Shown here: piece by piece, positions 15,086 to 24,431 of the stretch
Layout of the letters: each line of letters opens with the position of its first letter
Position numbering within the stretch: the stretch's first letter is position 1
Source: Pseudorhizobium xiangyangii
GTDB lineage: Bacteria; Pseudomonadota; Alphaproteobacteria; Rhizobiales; Rhizobiaceae
NCBI RefSeq assembly: GCF_020531965.1
Contig: NZ_JAJAWH010000031.1
Location: 1-47,643 of the forward strand
Direction: 5' to 3'
DNA: 47,643 nucleotides
The notes under the pieces: generated by a model
What the model saw: the letters and a program-made list of their open reading frames with translations, nothing else
Told to the model about the DNA's origin: nothing
Database searches by the model: none
Translations under genes and position numbers: made by a program

Positions 15086-16339
15086 CTAGAGCTTGCCACC
15101 GGTTTCCCGGATGACCTGCGTCAGGCTGCCGCTTGCCGGAAAGAGCGGTATGAGGCAGGCCTGCAGCGCATGGTAGATGTCGCCTTTTCCGGGGAAGAGC
15201 GTGTGCGCCGGCACCAGATCCTCCGTCAGCTCCTCATGCCAGCCACCATTCTTGTGGTCGATGAACCGATTGGCGATCGTGCTCCAGATCAGCCGGTAGC
15301 TGTCTTCGTAGAAGTCGTCGACCGGCAGGTGCTCGTTGAGGAAGTGGGCGGCGCCTGCGGCCTCGCACATTGGCCACCAGAGCTTGTTGGTCTTCGCCGG
15401 CCGGTCGTCCCAGTCGAGTGTATAGACGAAGCCGCCGAGCTTCTTGTCCCAACCCAGTGACATGGCCTGCACGAACAGCGCCTTGGCTGCTTCCGGCATC
15501 CAGCCATGCTTCTTGCCGCCGAGTGGCCACAGCTGCAGGAGCAGGCGGGACCATTCAAGCCAGTGCCCCGGCGTCGTGCCGGCAGGGCGGAACATCTCGT
15601 TCTGGTGATAGTAGTCCCGATCGATGTTCCAGTCGGGATCGAAATGTTCGGCCACCCGGAAGCCGACGCTTCCGGCGCAGCGGCGGATCACCAGATCGGC
15701 GATGCTTTCCGCCTTGTCGAGGTAATGTCTCTCTCCGGTGACTTCGAAGGCGGCCATCAGCGCTTCGGTCAGGTGCATGTTCGAGTTCTGGCCGCGATAG
15801 TTGCCGCCGTCGATCGCGGACCAGTCGGACGTGAACTCCTCGGCGATCGCTCCGTGGCGCTCCTCCCAGAAGCGGGTATCGATGACTTCCGTGATGTCGG
15901 CCAGCATCCGGTCGGCGAGGGGGTGCCCGGCCACCTTCGCCGAAGAGGCGGCGAGCAGCACGAAGGCATGCCCGTAACCCTGCTTGGTGGCATCAACGGG
16001 GCCGCCATCGTTGAGGGACCAGTAATAGCCGCCGTTTGAGGTGTCACGGTGGTGATCCCAGAGGTAGGTCATGCCGTGGTCGATGATGTCGCCTGCGCCG
16101 GGACGACCCAACAGGTAAGCGATCGAGTAGCAATGCACCATGCGAGCCGAGGCATGGATTCCGCGTACCGCGTTTTCGGCCGCGAGCGGTGCCCCTCGGT
16201 CGTCGAGGTCGTGGAAGCCACCTTTCGAGTTGATCGCGCGATACTGGAAGAAGTCCATCAGCGCCTCGGCCTGCCGTAGCAGCCACTGGCGGTGATAATC
16301 GTGCTTCGCCCATGTCCGCGGCAGACTTGACTCGCTCAT
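15086..16339 (-). CDS. AGE-superfamily sugar isomerase/epimerase
   Basis: A 417-residue enzyme of the N-acylglucosamine 2-epimerase superfamily, an (alpha/alpha)6 barrel. It shows the blocks that carry the catalytic histidines in this family: NSNMHLTEALMAAFEVTG, TTPGHWLEWSRLLLQLW and KGDIYHALQA. The pattern resembles the YihS/mannose isomerase branch, which interconverts aldoses and ketoses (mannose, fructose, glucose), at least as much as true N-acetylglucosamine epimerases. The substrate is not fixed by sequence. The ATG at 16339 has a GGGAGG site four bases upstream; the frame remains open to 16609, but that would run through the metH promoter. It is divergent from metH across 154 bases and convergent with the kinase gene, 18 bases apart. 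Confidence 0.8.
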   Translation of the reverse strand: MSESSLPRTWAKHDYHRQWLLRQAEALMDFFQYRAINSKGGFHDLDDRGAPLAAENAVRGIHASARMVHCYSIAYLLGRPGAGDIIDHGMTYLWDHHRDTSNGGYYWSLNDGGPVDATKQGYGHAFVLLAASSAKVAGHPLADRMLADITEVIDTRFWEERHGAIAEEFTSDWSAIDGGNYRGQNSNMHLTEALMAAFEVTGERHYLDKAESIADLVIRRCAGSVGFRVAEHFDPDWNIDRDYYHQNEMFRPAGTTPGHWLEWSRLLLQLWPLGGKKHGWMPEAAKALFVQAMSLGWDKKLGGFVYTLDWDDRPAKTNKLWWPMCEAAGAAHFLNEHLPVDDFYEDSYRLIWSTIANRFIDHKNGGWHEELTEDLVPAHTLFPGKGDIYHALQACLIPLFPASGSLTQVIRETGGKL

Positions 16340-16438
16340 GAAACCTCCCGGCAAGTGATCAATTTTGCTACTCGGCGTATACCGCGCGCCGGTCCCACTG
16401 TCATGGCGTTTGTGTATGGAAGACCATATGCTTATTGT

Positions 16439-16468
16439 TTGACATAAAGATATGTTTATGCGCTTATG
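16439..16468 (+). promoter_or_regulatory. Predicted metH promoter
   Basis: TTGACA at 16439-16444 matches the -35 consensus, and CTTATG at 16463-16468 can serve as -10 with 18 bases between (or GCTTAT with 17). The expected transcript would begin near 16475, leaving a leader of about 20 bases, too short for a riboswitch. The operator described separately fills the spacer. Confidence 0.55.
16443..16460. promoter_or_regulatory. Predicted SahR-type operator of metH
   Basis: CATAAAGATATGTTTATG is a palindrome with eight of nine paired positions matching. Its core CATAAAGATAT is shared with the perfect palindrome before the ArsR-methyltransferase gene at 45661-45680. It lies between the -35 and -10 elements, so a bound protein would block RNA polymerase. 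SahR regulators are known to repress methionine-cycle genes in response to S-adenosylhomocysteine. Confidence 0.65.
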
Positions 16469-16493
16469 GCGCAAATTGACAAAGGAGATGTCT

Positions 16494-19400
16494 ATGTTCG
16501 ACGAGCTCTTCGGCCCGGAGGCTGCCCCACGTGACGGCGCGGAGGTGCTTGCCGCATTGCAGAAGGCTGCGCGCGAACGCATTCTGGTCATCGACGGTGC
16601 CATGGGCACCCAGATCCAGGGTCTAGGTTTCGACGAATCTCATTTCCGCGGTGATCGCTTTATCGGATGTGCCTGCCATCAGCAGGGCAATAACGATCTT
16701 CTGATCCTGACGCAGCCGCAGGCGATCGAAGATATCCACTATCGCTATGCGATGGCGGGTGCCGACATCCTCGAGACGAACACATTTTCGTCGACGCGGA
16801 TCGCACAGGCGGACTACCAGATGGAGAATGCCGTCTACGACCTGAACCGCGACGGCGCGCGTCTGGCTCGGCGAGCTGCATTGAGGGCGGAGAAGGAGGA
16901 CGGCCGGCGACGTTTCGTTGCCGGCGCCATCGGCCCAACGAACCGGACTGCCTCGATCTCGCCCGACGTCAATAATCCCGGTTACCGGGCGGTGACATTC
17001 GACGATCTGCGGATTGCCTATGGCGAGCAGATCGACGGCCTGATCGACGGCGGCGCCGACATCATCCTCATCGAGACGATTTTCGATACGCTGAATGCCA
17101 AGGCAGCGATCTTCGCCTGCGAGGAGCGTTTCGCGGCCAAGGGCATCCATCTTCCGGTGATGATCTCCGGCACGATCACCGACCTGTCCGGCCGCACATT
17201 GTCGGGGCAGACACCGTCGGCATTCTGGAGTTCGGTCAGTCACGCCAGCCCGTTCACAGTCGGCCTCAACTGCGCACTCGGCGCCAACGCGATGCTTCCG
17301 CACCTGCAGGAACTCTCCGGGGTCGCCGACACCTTCATCTGTGCCTATCCCAATGCCGGACTGCCGAACGAATTCGGCCAGTATGACGAAACACCGGCGG
17401 ACATGGCCCGCCAGGTGGAAGAATTCGCCCGGCAAGGTCTCATCAACGTGGTCGGCGGCTGCTGTGGATCGACGCCCGAGCACATCCGTGCGCTCGCCGA
17501 GGTGGTCTCCGGCTATGCGCCACGCGAAGTGCCGGAACACAAGCCGTTCATGTCGCTTGCCGGCCTCGAGCCTTTCGTGCTGACCAAGGATATTCCCTTC
17601 GTCAACGTCGGCGAGCGGACCAATGTCACCGGCTCGGCAAAGTTCCGCAAGCTGATTACCGCCGGCGACTATGCGGCCGCGCTGGCCGTCGCCCGTGACC
17701 AGGTGGAGAACGGCGCCCAGATCATCGACATCAACATGGACGAGGGCCTGATCGATTCCGGCCGGGCGATGGTCGAGTTCCTCAACCTGATCGCCGCTGA
17801 ACCGGACATCGCGCGCGTGCCGGTGATGATCGATAGCTCGAAGTTCGAGATCATCGAGGACGGCCTGAAATGCGTGCAGGGCAAGGCTGTCGTTAACTCC
17901 ATCTCGCTCAAGGAAGGGGAGGAGAATTTTCTCCGTCAGGCCCGACTGCTTCGCAACTATGGTGCCGCCGTCGTCGTCATGGCCTTTGACGAGACCGGAC
18001 AGGCCGATACCTACGAGCGCAAGGTCGAGATCTGCGAGCGGGCCTACAAGATCCTCACGGAACAGGCTGGTTTCCCGCCGGAAGACATCATCTTCGACCC
18101 GAACATCTTTGCGGTCGCGACCGGCATCGAAGAGCACAACAATTACGGCGTCGATTTCATCGAGGCCACGCGGACGATCCGCGAGCGCATGCCGTTGGTG
18201 CATATTTCCGGCGGCGTCTCCAACCTGTCGTTCTCCTTCCGCGGCAACGAGCCGGTGCGCGAGGCGATGCACGCCGTGTTCCTCTACCACGCCATCCAGG
18301 CAGGCATGGACATGGGCATCGTCAATGCCGGGCAGCTGGTGGTTTACGAGACGATCGATCCTGAGCTTCGCGAGGCCTGCGAGGATGTGGTTCTCAACCG
18401 CCGCGCGGATGGCACGGAACGGCTGCTTGAGGTCGCCGAGCGTTTTCGAGGCGGCCCCGGCAGGGAAGCAAGGGTGCAGGATCTTGCCTGGCGGGAATGG
18501 TCGGTCGAAAAACGGCTCGAGCATGCGCTGGTCAACGGCATTACAGACTATATCGACGCCGATACGGAAGAAGCCCGCCAGCAGGCGGCCCGCCCATTGC
18601 ATGTGATCGAAGGCCCGTTGATGGCGGGCATGAATGTCGTCGGCGACCTGTTCGGTGCGGGCAAGATGTTCCTGCCGCAGGTGGTGAAATCGGCCCGTGT
18701 CATGAAGCAGGCCGTGGCCGTGCTTTTGCCGTACATGGAAGAAGAAAAGCGCCTCACCGGCGGCGAGCAGCGGCGGTCGGCGGGCAAGGTGCTGATGGCC
18801 ACCGTGAAGGGTGACGTCCACGACATCGGGAAAAACATCGTCGGCGTCGTACTCGCCTGCAACAACTATGAGATCCTGGACCTCGGCGTCATGGTGCCGG
18901 CGACCAAGATCCTCGAAATGGCAGTTGCGGAGAAGGTCGATATCATCGGCCTGTCAGGCCTCATCACCCCGTCGCTGGACGAGATGGTGCATGTGGCCGC
19001 GGAGATGGAGCGACAGGGTTTCGACATTCCTTTGCTGATCGGTGGAGCAACCACGAGCCGCGTCCACACGGCAGTCAAGATCCACCCGCGCTACGATCGC
19101 GGCCAGACGATCTACGTGACTGATGCGAGCCGCGCCGTCGGTGTCGTATCGTCGCTGCTGTCGCAGGAGGCGAAGCCGGACTATGTCGGCAACATTCGCG
19201 CCGAATACGCCAAGGTCGCTGCGGCCCATGCCCGCAGCGAGGCGGAAAAGAAGCGCCTGCCGCTGGAGCGAGCGCGCGCGAATGCGGAGAAGGTTGATTG
19301 GCAGGACTACCAGCCAGTTGCGCCGACATTCACGGGAACGAAGGTGTTCGACGATTACTCGCTTGAGGAGTTGGCACGCTACATTGACTGGACGCCCTTC

Positions 19401-20258
19401 TTCCAGACATGGGAGCTGAAGGGGCGTTATCCGGCTATTCTGCAAGACGAGAAGCAGGGCGAGGCTGCCCGGCAGCTTTTCGCGGATGCGCAGGCGATGA
19501 TCGAAAAGATCATCTCGGAAAAGTGGTTCCGGCCACGCGCCGTTATCGGCTTCTGGCCAGCCAATGCGGTCGGCGACGATATCCGTCTGTTCACCGACGA
19601 GAAGCGCAGCGAAGAACTCGCAACCTTCTTCACGCTCCGCCAGCAGCTATCCAAGCGAGACGGGCGGCCGAACGTGGCGGTTTCCGACTTCGTTGCGCCG
19701 GTGGACAGTGGCTGCCAAGACTATGTCGGCGGCTTCGTGGTCACCGCCGGGATCGAGGAGATCGCCATCGCGGAGCGGTTCGAACGCGCCAACGATGACT
19801 ATTCCTCCATCCTTGTGAAGGCTCTGGCAGACCGCTTCGCGGAAGCCTTTGCGGAGCGTATGCACGAGCGGGTGAGGCAGGAGTTCTGGGGCTATGCGCC
19901 GGATGAAAACCTGTCGCCGGAACAGTTGGTCACGGAAGACTATGCAGGCATCCGCCCCGCACCGGGCTATCCGTCGCAGCCCGACCACACCGAGAAGGAA
20001 ACACTGTTCCGGTTGCTCGACGCGGAGAATGCGACGGGCGTGAAGCTGACGGAGAGCTACGCGATGTGGCCCGGTTCGTCCGTTGCCGGCCTCTACATCG
20101 GCCATCCGGCTTCCTACTATTTCGGGGTTGCCAAGGTCGAACGGGATCAGGTCGACGACTATGCCCGACGCAAGGGCATGCCGGTGGCGGAGGTGGAGCG
20201 TTGGCTCGGGCCGGTGCTCAACTACATCCCTTCGGCCGCCGTCGAAGACGCGGCCTAG
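16494..20258 (+). CDS. metH: Cobalamin-dependent methionine synthase MetH
   Basis: A 1,254-residue methionine synthase, which moves the methyl group of 5-methyltetrahydrofolate through cobalamin to homocysteine. All modules are present: homocysteine domain with zinc ligands C260 and C323-C324 ([10 protein letters not shown]), pterin domain ([14 protein letters not shown] onwards), cobalamin domain with axial histidine H776 in [10 protein letters not shown], and the AdoMet reactivation domain with R1154 in RPAPGYP. Length is normal for alphaproteobacteria. I chose ATG 16494 because AAAGGAG at 16481-16487 is six bases away; the in-frame ATG at 16488 touches that site, and one at 16452 lies in the promoter. 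Its methyl donor is made by metF, encoded at 46723. Regulation by the operator in its promoter is expected. Confidence 0.97.
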   Translation: MFDELFGPEAAPRDGAEVLAALQKAARERILVIDGAMGTQIQGLGFDESHFRGDRFIGCACHQQGNNDLLILTQPQAIEDIHYRYAMAGADILETNTFSSTRIAQADYQMENAVYDLNRDGARLARRAALRAEKEDGRRRFVAGAIGPTNRTASISPDVNNPGYRAVTFDDLRIAYGEQIDGLIDGGADIILIETIFDTLNAKAAIFACEERFAAKGIHLPVMISGTITDLSGRTLSGQTPSAFWSSVSHASPFTVGLNCALGANAMLPHLQELSGVADTFICAYPNAGLPNEFGQYDETPADMARQVEEFARQGLINVVGGCCGSTPEHIRALAEVVSGYAPREVPEHKPFMSLAGLEPFVLTKDIPFVNVGERTNVTGSAKFRKLITAGDYAAALAVARDQVENGAQIIDINMDEGLIDSGRAMVEFLNLIAAEPDIARVPVMIDSSKFEIIEDGLKCVQGKAVVNSISLKEGEENFLRQARLLRNYGAAVVVMAFDETGQADTYERKVEICERAYKILTEQAGFPPEDIIFDPNIFAVATGIEEHNNYGVDFIEATRTIRERMPLVHISGGVSNLSFSFRGNEPVREAMHAVFLYHAIQAGMDMGIVNAGQLVVYETIDPELREACEDVVLNRRADGTERLLEVAERFRGGPGREARVQDLAWREWSVEKRLEHALVNGITDYIDADTEEARQQAARPLHVIEGPLMAGMNVVGDLFGAGKMFLPQVVKSARVMKQAVAVLLPYMEEEKRLTGGEQRRSAGKVLMATVKGDVHDIGKNIVGVVLACNNYEILDLGVMVPATKILEMAVAEKVDIIGLSGLITPSLDEMVHVAAEMERQGFDIPLLIGGATTSRVHTAVKIHPRYDRGQTIYVTDASRAVGVVSSLLSQEAKPDYVGNIRAEYAKVAAAHARSEAEKKRLPLERARANAEKVDWQDYQPVAPTFTGTKVFDDYSLEELARYIDWTPFFQTWELKGRYPAILQDEKQGEAARQLFADAQAMIEKIISEKWFRPRAVIGFWPANAVGDDIRLFTDEKRSEELATFFTLRQQLSKRDGRPNVAVSDFVAPVDSGCQDYVGGFVVTAGIEEIAIAERFERANDDYSSILVKALADRFAEAFAERMHERVRQEFWGYAPDENLSPEQLVTEDYAGIRPAPGYPSQPDHTEKETLFRLLDAENATGVKLTESYAMWPGSSVAGLYIGHPASYYFGVAKVERDQVDDYARRKGMPVAEVERWLGPVLNYIPSAAVEDAA

Positions 20259-20275
20259 TCGGCAGGCAAGAATAC

Positions 20276-20303
20276 GATCCGCCACAAGGTCCCGCGGCGG
20301 ATC
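20276..20303. terminator. Stem-loop between the convergent metH and ABC-ATPase genes
   Basis: GATCCGCC at 20276-20283 pairs perfectly with GGCGGATC at 20296-20303 around a 12-base loop. It starts 17 bases after the metH stop. No T run follows on +, so it would be a weak or Rho-assisted end, or only a 3' protective hairpin. Confidence 0.4.
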
Positions 20304-20306
20304 GCA

Positions 20307-20357
20307 CCCTCTCTAGTCTCGCCCCTTCTCGCCCCTTCTCGCCCCTCTCTAGTCTCG
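20307..20357. repeat. Short pyrimidine-rich direct repeats
   Basis: CCCTCTCTAGTCTCG occurs at 20307-20321 and again at 20343-20357, with two copies of GCCCCTTCTC (20321-20330 and 20331-20340) between and a third similar unit beginning at 20341. The second long copy contains the TAG stop of the ATPase gene (complement of 20349-20351). It looks like slippage duplication at a gene end. Confidence 0.6.
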
Positions 20358-21404
20358 AACGATGAGAAGGTCGCCGGACGAGAAGTGGAGATTGATGTCT
20401 TCTCCCGGCGCCGGCATCCTGAGGTCCGGCGAATTGAACATGTCGAACGACACCGTGCTCCCGCCGACGGCGATCTTGGTGCGGACGACGGATCCGAGGA
20501 AGCTTGCCGATATGACTTCCCCGCGAAGGGTGGCGTCGCCATGTTCGGAAAGGGATGCTGCCTCGGGCCGTAGCGCAAGGGTTATCGGGTCGCTGGGCTT
20601 TCTGTTCCCCACCGACTCGCGGAGCGCGATCAACTGGTCGCCGATCCGCACGGTCTGTGCCGCAGGATCGGCCACGACTGCATCGATCATGTTGAGCGTG
20701 CCCACGAATGACGCGACGAACCGGGTGGCGGGGTGGTTGTAGATTTCCGACGGGCTGCCGATCTGGTCGGCATGGCCGGCATTCATGACGACGATGCGGT
20801 CGGAGATCGACAGTGCCTCCTCCTGGTCGTGCGTCACGAAGACCGTGGTGATCCCGAGCTGTCGCTGGATCTGGCGGATCTCTTCGCGAAGCGAAATGCG
20901 GATCTTGGCATCCAGCGCCGACAGAGGCTCGTCGAGCAGCAGGAGTTGTGGCTTCGGAGCCAGCGCGCGCGCAAGCGCAACACGTTGCTGCTGTCCGCCG
21001 GATAGCTGGTAGGGGTAACGGTCGGCGAGGTGCTCGAGGCGGATGAGCGCCAGCATCTCCTTCACCCGCGCCTCGATCTGCGTCTTCGGCGTTCCCGCCA
21101 CCTTCAGGCCGAATGCGACATTGTCGAAGACGTTCATGTTCGGAAACAGGGCATAGGCCTGGAAGACCATGCCGATGTTGCGCTGGCTCGTCTTCAGGCG
21201 GCTCTGATCCTTGCCGTTGATGCTGATCGTGCCGCCGCTCGGCGTCTCGAAGCCGGCGATCATCCTCAGGATCGTCGTCTTGCCGCAACCGGATGGTCCG
21301 AGAAAGGAAACGAACTCGCCCTTCTCGATCGACATGTTGAAATCCTTCACCACCTGCACGGCGCCGAAGCTTTTCTGGAGATTTTCGAGAGCCAGGAAAG
21401 ACAT
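20349..21404 (-). CDS. ABC importer ATP-binding subunit (PotA/FbpC-like)
   Basis: A 351-residue ATPase of the polyamine/iron/opine importer class. Walker A is GPSGCGKTT (about 37-45), the Q loop MVFQAYALFPNMNV, the signature LSGGQQQRVALARAL, Walker B LLLLDEPLSALD and the switch histidine VTHDQEEAL. The C-terminal 110 residues form a TOBE regulatory domain, as usual in this class. The start at 21404 has AAGGG upstream. It is the last gene of the importer operon, 13 bases after the second permease. The substrate is not predictable from the ATPase. Confidence 0.9.
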   Translation of the reverse strand: MSFLALENLQKSFGAVQVVKDFNMSIEKGEFVSFLGPSGCGKTTILRMIAGFETPSGGTISINGKDQSRLKTSQRNIGMVFQAYALFPNMNVFDNVAFGLKVAGTPKTQIEARVKEMLALIRLEHLADRYPYQLSGGQQQRVALARALAPKPQLLLLDEPLSALDAKIRISLREEIRQIQRQLGITTVFVTHDQEEALSISDRIVVMNAGHADQIGSPSEIYNHPATRFVASFVGTLNMIDAVVADPAAQTVRIGDQLIALRESVGNRKPSDPITLALRPEAASLSEHGDATLRGEVISASFLGSVVRTKIAVGGSTVSFDMFNSPDLRMPAPGEDINLHFSSGDLLIVRD

Positions 21405-21417
21405 GAACGGAAAACCC

Positions 21418-22209
21418 TTAGATGCGTGGCGGTGCCATCTTGCTGAAGCGGGAAACGAGCTGGATCAGCGCGAGGCAGCCCCATGTAATGCCGAATGCGA
21501 TAACCGACAACGCGAACGGCTCATAGGCCTTGTTGGCGCCGATCCGCTGGAGATACGGGCCAAAGGCGGGCCGGTCGAGAAGCGCTGCCAGCGTGAATTC
21601 GCCGATGACGATCGCGAAGGTGAGGAAGGCGCCGGATAGCACGGCCGGAACGACGTTCGGCAGGATGACCCGGCGCAGGATGGTGATCCAGCCAGCGCCC
21701 AGGCTCTGCGCCGCTTCGGTCAGCGTCGCAACGTCGATGGTGCGCAGGCCGGTATCCACGGCGCGGTACATGTAGGGCAGCGCCAGCATGGTATAGCCGA
21801 AGGCCAGCAGGGCGTTGGTTCCGGTCAACGATCCGGTCAGCGGCAGCCAGCTCGACGTGTTGTAGAGGCGGATATAGCCAAAGACGATGACGATTGCCGG
21901 AATGACGAGCGGCAGGAGGGTCATGAATTCGACGTAGGGCCGAGCCCAGGGCATTTTCAGGCGCACCCAGAACGCCGTGGGAACGACGATCAGGATGCCG
22001 ATCACGATGGTCACCAGCGCCATGAAAACTGAATAGCTGAATGTGGCCTGGAATTGCGGATCGGCCAGCACCCGGACGTAGGCATCCAGGCTATAGACAC
22101 CGCGGCGGGCCCTTAGCGAGAATTCGAACAGGCCGCCAAGCGGGACGAAGAAATAGAGCAGCCCGAATATCAGGACCGCCCAGCCGATGATGCGGGTCAA
22201 CAGGCTCAT
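21418..22209 (-). CDS. ABC importer permease subunit 2 (PotC-like)
   Basis: A 263-residue inner-membrane permease with about six hydrophobic segments. The EAA loop that contacts the ATPase is visible as LTEAAQSLGAGWITILRRVILP. The ATG at 22209 overlaps the stop of the first permease (TGA at 22206-22208) as ATGA and has AGGTGG upstream. The same frame is open to 22842, but that stretch lies inside the first permease gene in another frame and is not coding here. Pairs with the preceding permease to form the channel. Confidence 0.9.
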   Translation of the reverse strand: MSLLTRIIGWAVLIFGLLYFFVPLGGLFEFSLRARRGVYSLDAYVRVLADPQFQATFSYSVFMALVTIVIGILIVVPTAFWVRLKMPWARPYVEFMTLLPLVIPAIVIVFGYIRLYNTSSWLPLTGSLTGTNALLAFGYTMLALPYMYRAVDTGLRTIDVATLTEAAQSLGAGWITILRRVILPNVVPAVLSGAFLTFAIVIGEFTLAALLDRPAFGPYLQRIGANKAYEPFALSVIAFGITWGCLALIQLVSRFSKMAPPRI

Positions 22210-23081
22210 TTCAACCACCTTTCGGCGCGGATGCGCAGCAAGATGTAGACGACGTTGGAGGCGGCGGTGACAACGATCATCCCGAAGGCCATGGCGTAGC
22301 CGAGATTGGGATTGCCCAGGACATCGCCGCGGATCTGCGCATAGAGCTGTATCGGAACGATGTTCAGGCTGGAGCCGGTGAGCGCGATGGCGGTAGCGAC
22401 AGCGCCGAAGGCGTTCGCGAAGAGGAGTGCAAAGGTGCCGAGCAGGGCGGGAAACAGGATTGGCAGCGCTACCATCCGCCAATATTGAAATGCCGTCGCT
22501 CCCAGTACTTCGGCCGCTTCGCGCCATTCGCGCCGCAGGCCTTCCAGCGCCGGCGTGATGATCAGGACCATCAGCGGGATCTGGAAGAACAGGTAGGTGA
22601 CGGTCAGGCCCCAGAAGCTCAGGATGTTGAAGCCGAGGTCGCGCTGGAGGACGATCCCGAAATTCTGGCGCAGGAACAGTGTGACGAGGCCGACAGGCCC
22701 GAACGTTGCAAGGAATGCGAACGCAAGCGGCACGCCGGCGAAATTGGAGGCGACGCCGGAAAAGGTCAGGAGCGGCGACTTGATCCAGCGGGGGACTGCG
22801 CCGAAGACCACGGCCGCTGCCATGCCGAAGCCGATCAGGCAACCGAGAGCGGCCGAAGCGAATGAGATCTTGATGGAAATCCAGTAGCTGGACGGGATAG
22901 TCCCGGTGTTGAGGTCGATGATGTTCTGCAGCGTGAACGAGCCGTCACGGGTCTGGAATGCACCGATCACGATGTGCATCGTCGGCAGTATCAGGAACAG
23001 CAACACGAAGATGACGAAGGGCATGAGGCCCAACCAGGTGAACGACAGGCGCAGCCGGAGTGCGGGTGGGGCTTGGTTCAT
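22206..23081 (-). CDS. ABC importer permease subunit 1 (PotB-like)
   Basis: A 291-residue inner-membrane permease. An N-terminal segment (FTWLGLMPFVIFVLLFLILP) is followed by a periplasmic loop and about five more segments. The EAA loop reads REAAEVLGATAFQYWRMVALP. I start at the ATG at 23081, with a GGGGGAAGAG purine tract upstream; the frame is open to 23183 but that would run through the hairpin at 23150-23182. It forms a heterodimer with the next gene's product. Confidence 0.88.
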   Translation of the reverse strand: MNQAPPALRLRLSFTWLGLMPFVIFVLLFLILPTMHIVIGAFQTRDGSFTLQNIIDLNTGTIPSSYWISIKISFASAALGCLIGFGMAAAVVFGAVPRWIKSPLLTFSGVASNFAGVPLAFAFLATFGPVGLVTLFLRQNFGIVLQRDLGFNILSFWGLTVTYLFFQIPLMVLIITPALEGLRREWREAAEVLGATAFQYWRMVALPILFPALLGTFALLFANAFGAVATAIALTGSSLNIVPIQLYAQIRGDVLGNPNLGYAMAFGMIVVTAASNVVYILLRIRAERWLK

Positions 23082-23149
23082 GTCTGCGGCTCTTCCCCCG
23101 TTCGGTCGTCTCGTATGTGGCAAAATGCGGCGACGCATTTCAGGATGAC

Positions 23150-23182
23150 TGACCCCGGCCCGATGAGCTCGGGCCGGGGTCA
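23150..23182 (-). terminator. Strong intercistronic hairpin between binding-protein and permease genes
   Basis: TGACCCCGGCCCGA (23150-23163) pairs perfectly over 14 bases with TCGGGCCGGGGTCA (23169-23182) around a five-base loop. It starts 16 bases after the binding-protein stop. No T run follows on the - strand. Such hairpins usually protect the upstream message or cause partial termination, so the binding protein is made in excess over membrane subunits. Confidence 0.65.
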
Positions 23183-23197
23183 TAACTCAAAGCAGGC

Positions 23198-24304
23198 TTA
23201 TTGTACGTTTGCGCCGACAACGCTATCCCAGCCGCCGGTGACAGCAGCCTTGTTGGCGTTCTGTTCTTCGACGGTCGGGAATACGGCTGCTTCATAGCTT
23301 GCAGCCGGTGGCAGGGCATCCAGCAGTTCCTGCGGGATCTTGCCTGCCTTGGCCATGGCGTTGAAACGCGCGGGGTGGCAATAGCCCTTCAGCCAGAGGT
23401 TCTGACCTTCGTCCGAATAGAGATATTCCATCCAGAGCTTCGCGGCGTTCGGGTGCGGCGCGAATGCCGAGATACCCTGAACGTAGACGCCTGCCAGAAC
23501 GCCCGTCTTCGGCACGACAACCTCGACCGGCGGATTGCCCTTCAGTTCGTCGCGCCAAGCCAACGCGTTGTAATCCCATGCGACCGCAATCGGCGTGGCG
23601 CCCTGGGCGATCGTACCCGCCTTGGCGATGACTGGAACGAAGTTGCCGGCCTTGTTCAGTTCGGCGAAGTAGTCGAGACCGGACTTGCCGGCTTCTTCAC
23701 CCGACTTGGCTCCCTTGGAAAGACCGGCAGCAAGGACCGCGAGGATTGCCTGGTTGGAGGCGCGCGGATCACCGGCAAGTGCGACCTGGCCAGCATATTC
23801 AGGCTTCAGAAGGTCGGCCCAGTCCTGCGGGGCGTTCTCGACCATGTCCTTGTTCACAATAAGGGACAGAACGCCGTAGTAGTCGCCGTACCAGTGGCCT
23901 TCAGGGTCCTTGATGTCGTCCGGAATCTCGTCCCATGTCGAGACCTTGTAAGGCTGCAGAAGACCTTCTGCCTTCATCTGGGGACCGAATGACAGGCCAA
24001 CGTCGATGACGTCGGGAGCCTGGGGACCCTTGTTGTCTTTGTTTGCCTTGATGGCCTCGACTTCGTCGGCAGAGCCGGCGTCCGGGTTCAGTTCGTTGAC
24101 CTGAATGTCGGGATACTTTGCCTTGAACCCGGCGATGACGTCACCATAGCCGCACCAGCTGTGGGGCAGGGCGATGGTGGTGAGCATGCCTTCCTTCTTG
24201 GCGGCTTCGATCAGTTCCGCGCTCGGCTCGGCAAGTGTGAGACTGCTCGAAGCAAGGACGATTGCGGTGGTCAGCGAGAGCAGGCGGTGGGTGTTATTCA
24301 GCAC
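23198..24304 (-). CDS. ABC importer periplasmic substrate-binding protein
   Basis: A 368-residue solute-binding protein. Residues 1-25 form a signal peptide ending in SLTLA before EPSAELIE. The rest has the bilobed pattern of the family that includes iron (FbpA/AfuA), spermidine/putrescine (PotD) and 2-aminoethylphosphonate binding proteins: EAAKKEGMLTTIALPHSW at the N-lobe, WADLLKPEYAGQVALAGDPRAS at the hinge, and ISAFAPHPNAAKLWMEYLYS near the C-lobe. The ligand is unknown; I do not see the tyrosine pair typical of ferric iron binders. The start is GTG at 24304 with an AGGAGG site four or five bases upstream. First gene of the importer; a regulator gene precedes it on the same strand and an amine-catabolic operon diverges from that. 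Confidence 0.85.
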   Translation of the reverse strand: MLNNTHRLLSLTTAIVLASSSLTLAEPSAELIEAAKKEGMLTTIALPHSWCGYGDVIAGFKAKYPDIQVNELNPDAGSADEVEAIKANKDNKGPQAPDVIDVGLSFGPQMKAEGLLQPYKVSTWDEIPDDIKDPEGHWYGDYYGVLSLIVNKDMVENAPQDWADLLKPEYAGQVALAGDPRASNQAILAVLAAGLSKGAKSGEEAGKSGLDYFAELNKAGNFVPVIAKAGTIAQGATPIAVAWDYNALAWRDELKGNPPVEVVVPKTGVLAGVYVQGISAFAPHPNAAKLWMEYLYSDEGQNLWLKGYCHPARFNAMAKAGKIPQELLDALPPAASYEAAVFPTVEEQNANKAAVTGGWDSVVGANVQ

Positions 24305-24381
24305 GATATCCTCCTGAGGTTGGTCGTGTTCGGTGCGACTCGTAGAGCCAGTTGATGTACTCTATGTGACAGATACGAGGT

Positions 24382-24395
24382 TGAGCAATTGCTCA
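24382..24395. promoter_or_regulatory. Perfect 14-bp palindrome upstream of the binding-protein gene
   Basis: TGAGCAATTGCTCA is a perfect palindrome 78 bases before the importer's first start codon. On the - strand TTGCTC inside it, followed after 18 bases by TAGAGT, could be -35 and -10 elements, so the palindrome would be well placed for a repressor. The adjacent RpiR-type protein is one candidate to bind it. Confidence 0.4.
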
Positions 24396-24431
24396 TAAAT
24401 GCTTTGGATAGAAGGTTTTTTCCTCATCGGG

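Noticed and set aside
16475-16493. SAM-II or SAH riboswitch before metH, as found in some alphaproteobacteria
   Set aside because: The predicted leader is about 20 bases, too short, and the operator explains control.
16623-18821. Antisense open frame of 732 codons inside metH
   Set aside because: It mirrors the codon phase of a clear metH and contains no family motif; high GC at third positions keeps the complementary frame open.
21418-22842. A single 474-residue permease
   Set aside because: The first 211 codons overlap the upstream permease in another frame; the ATG at 22209 with a ribosome site and ATGA overlap gives a normal 263-residue permease.
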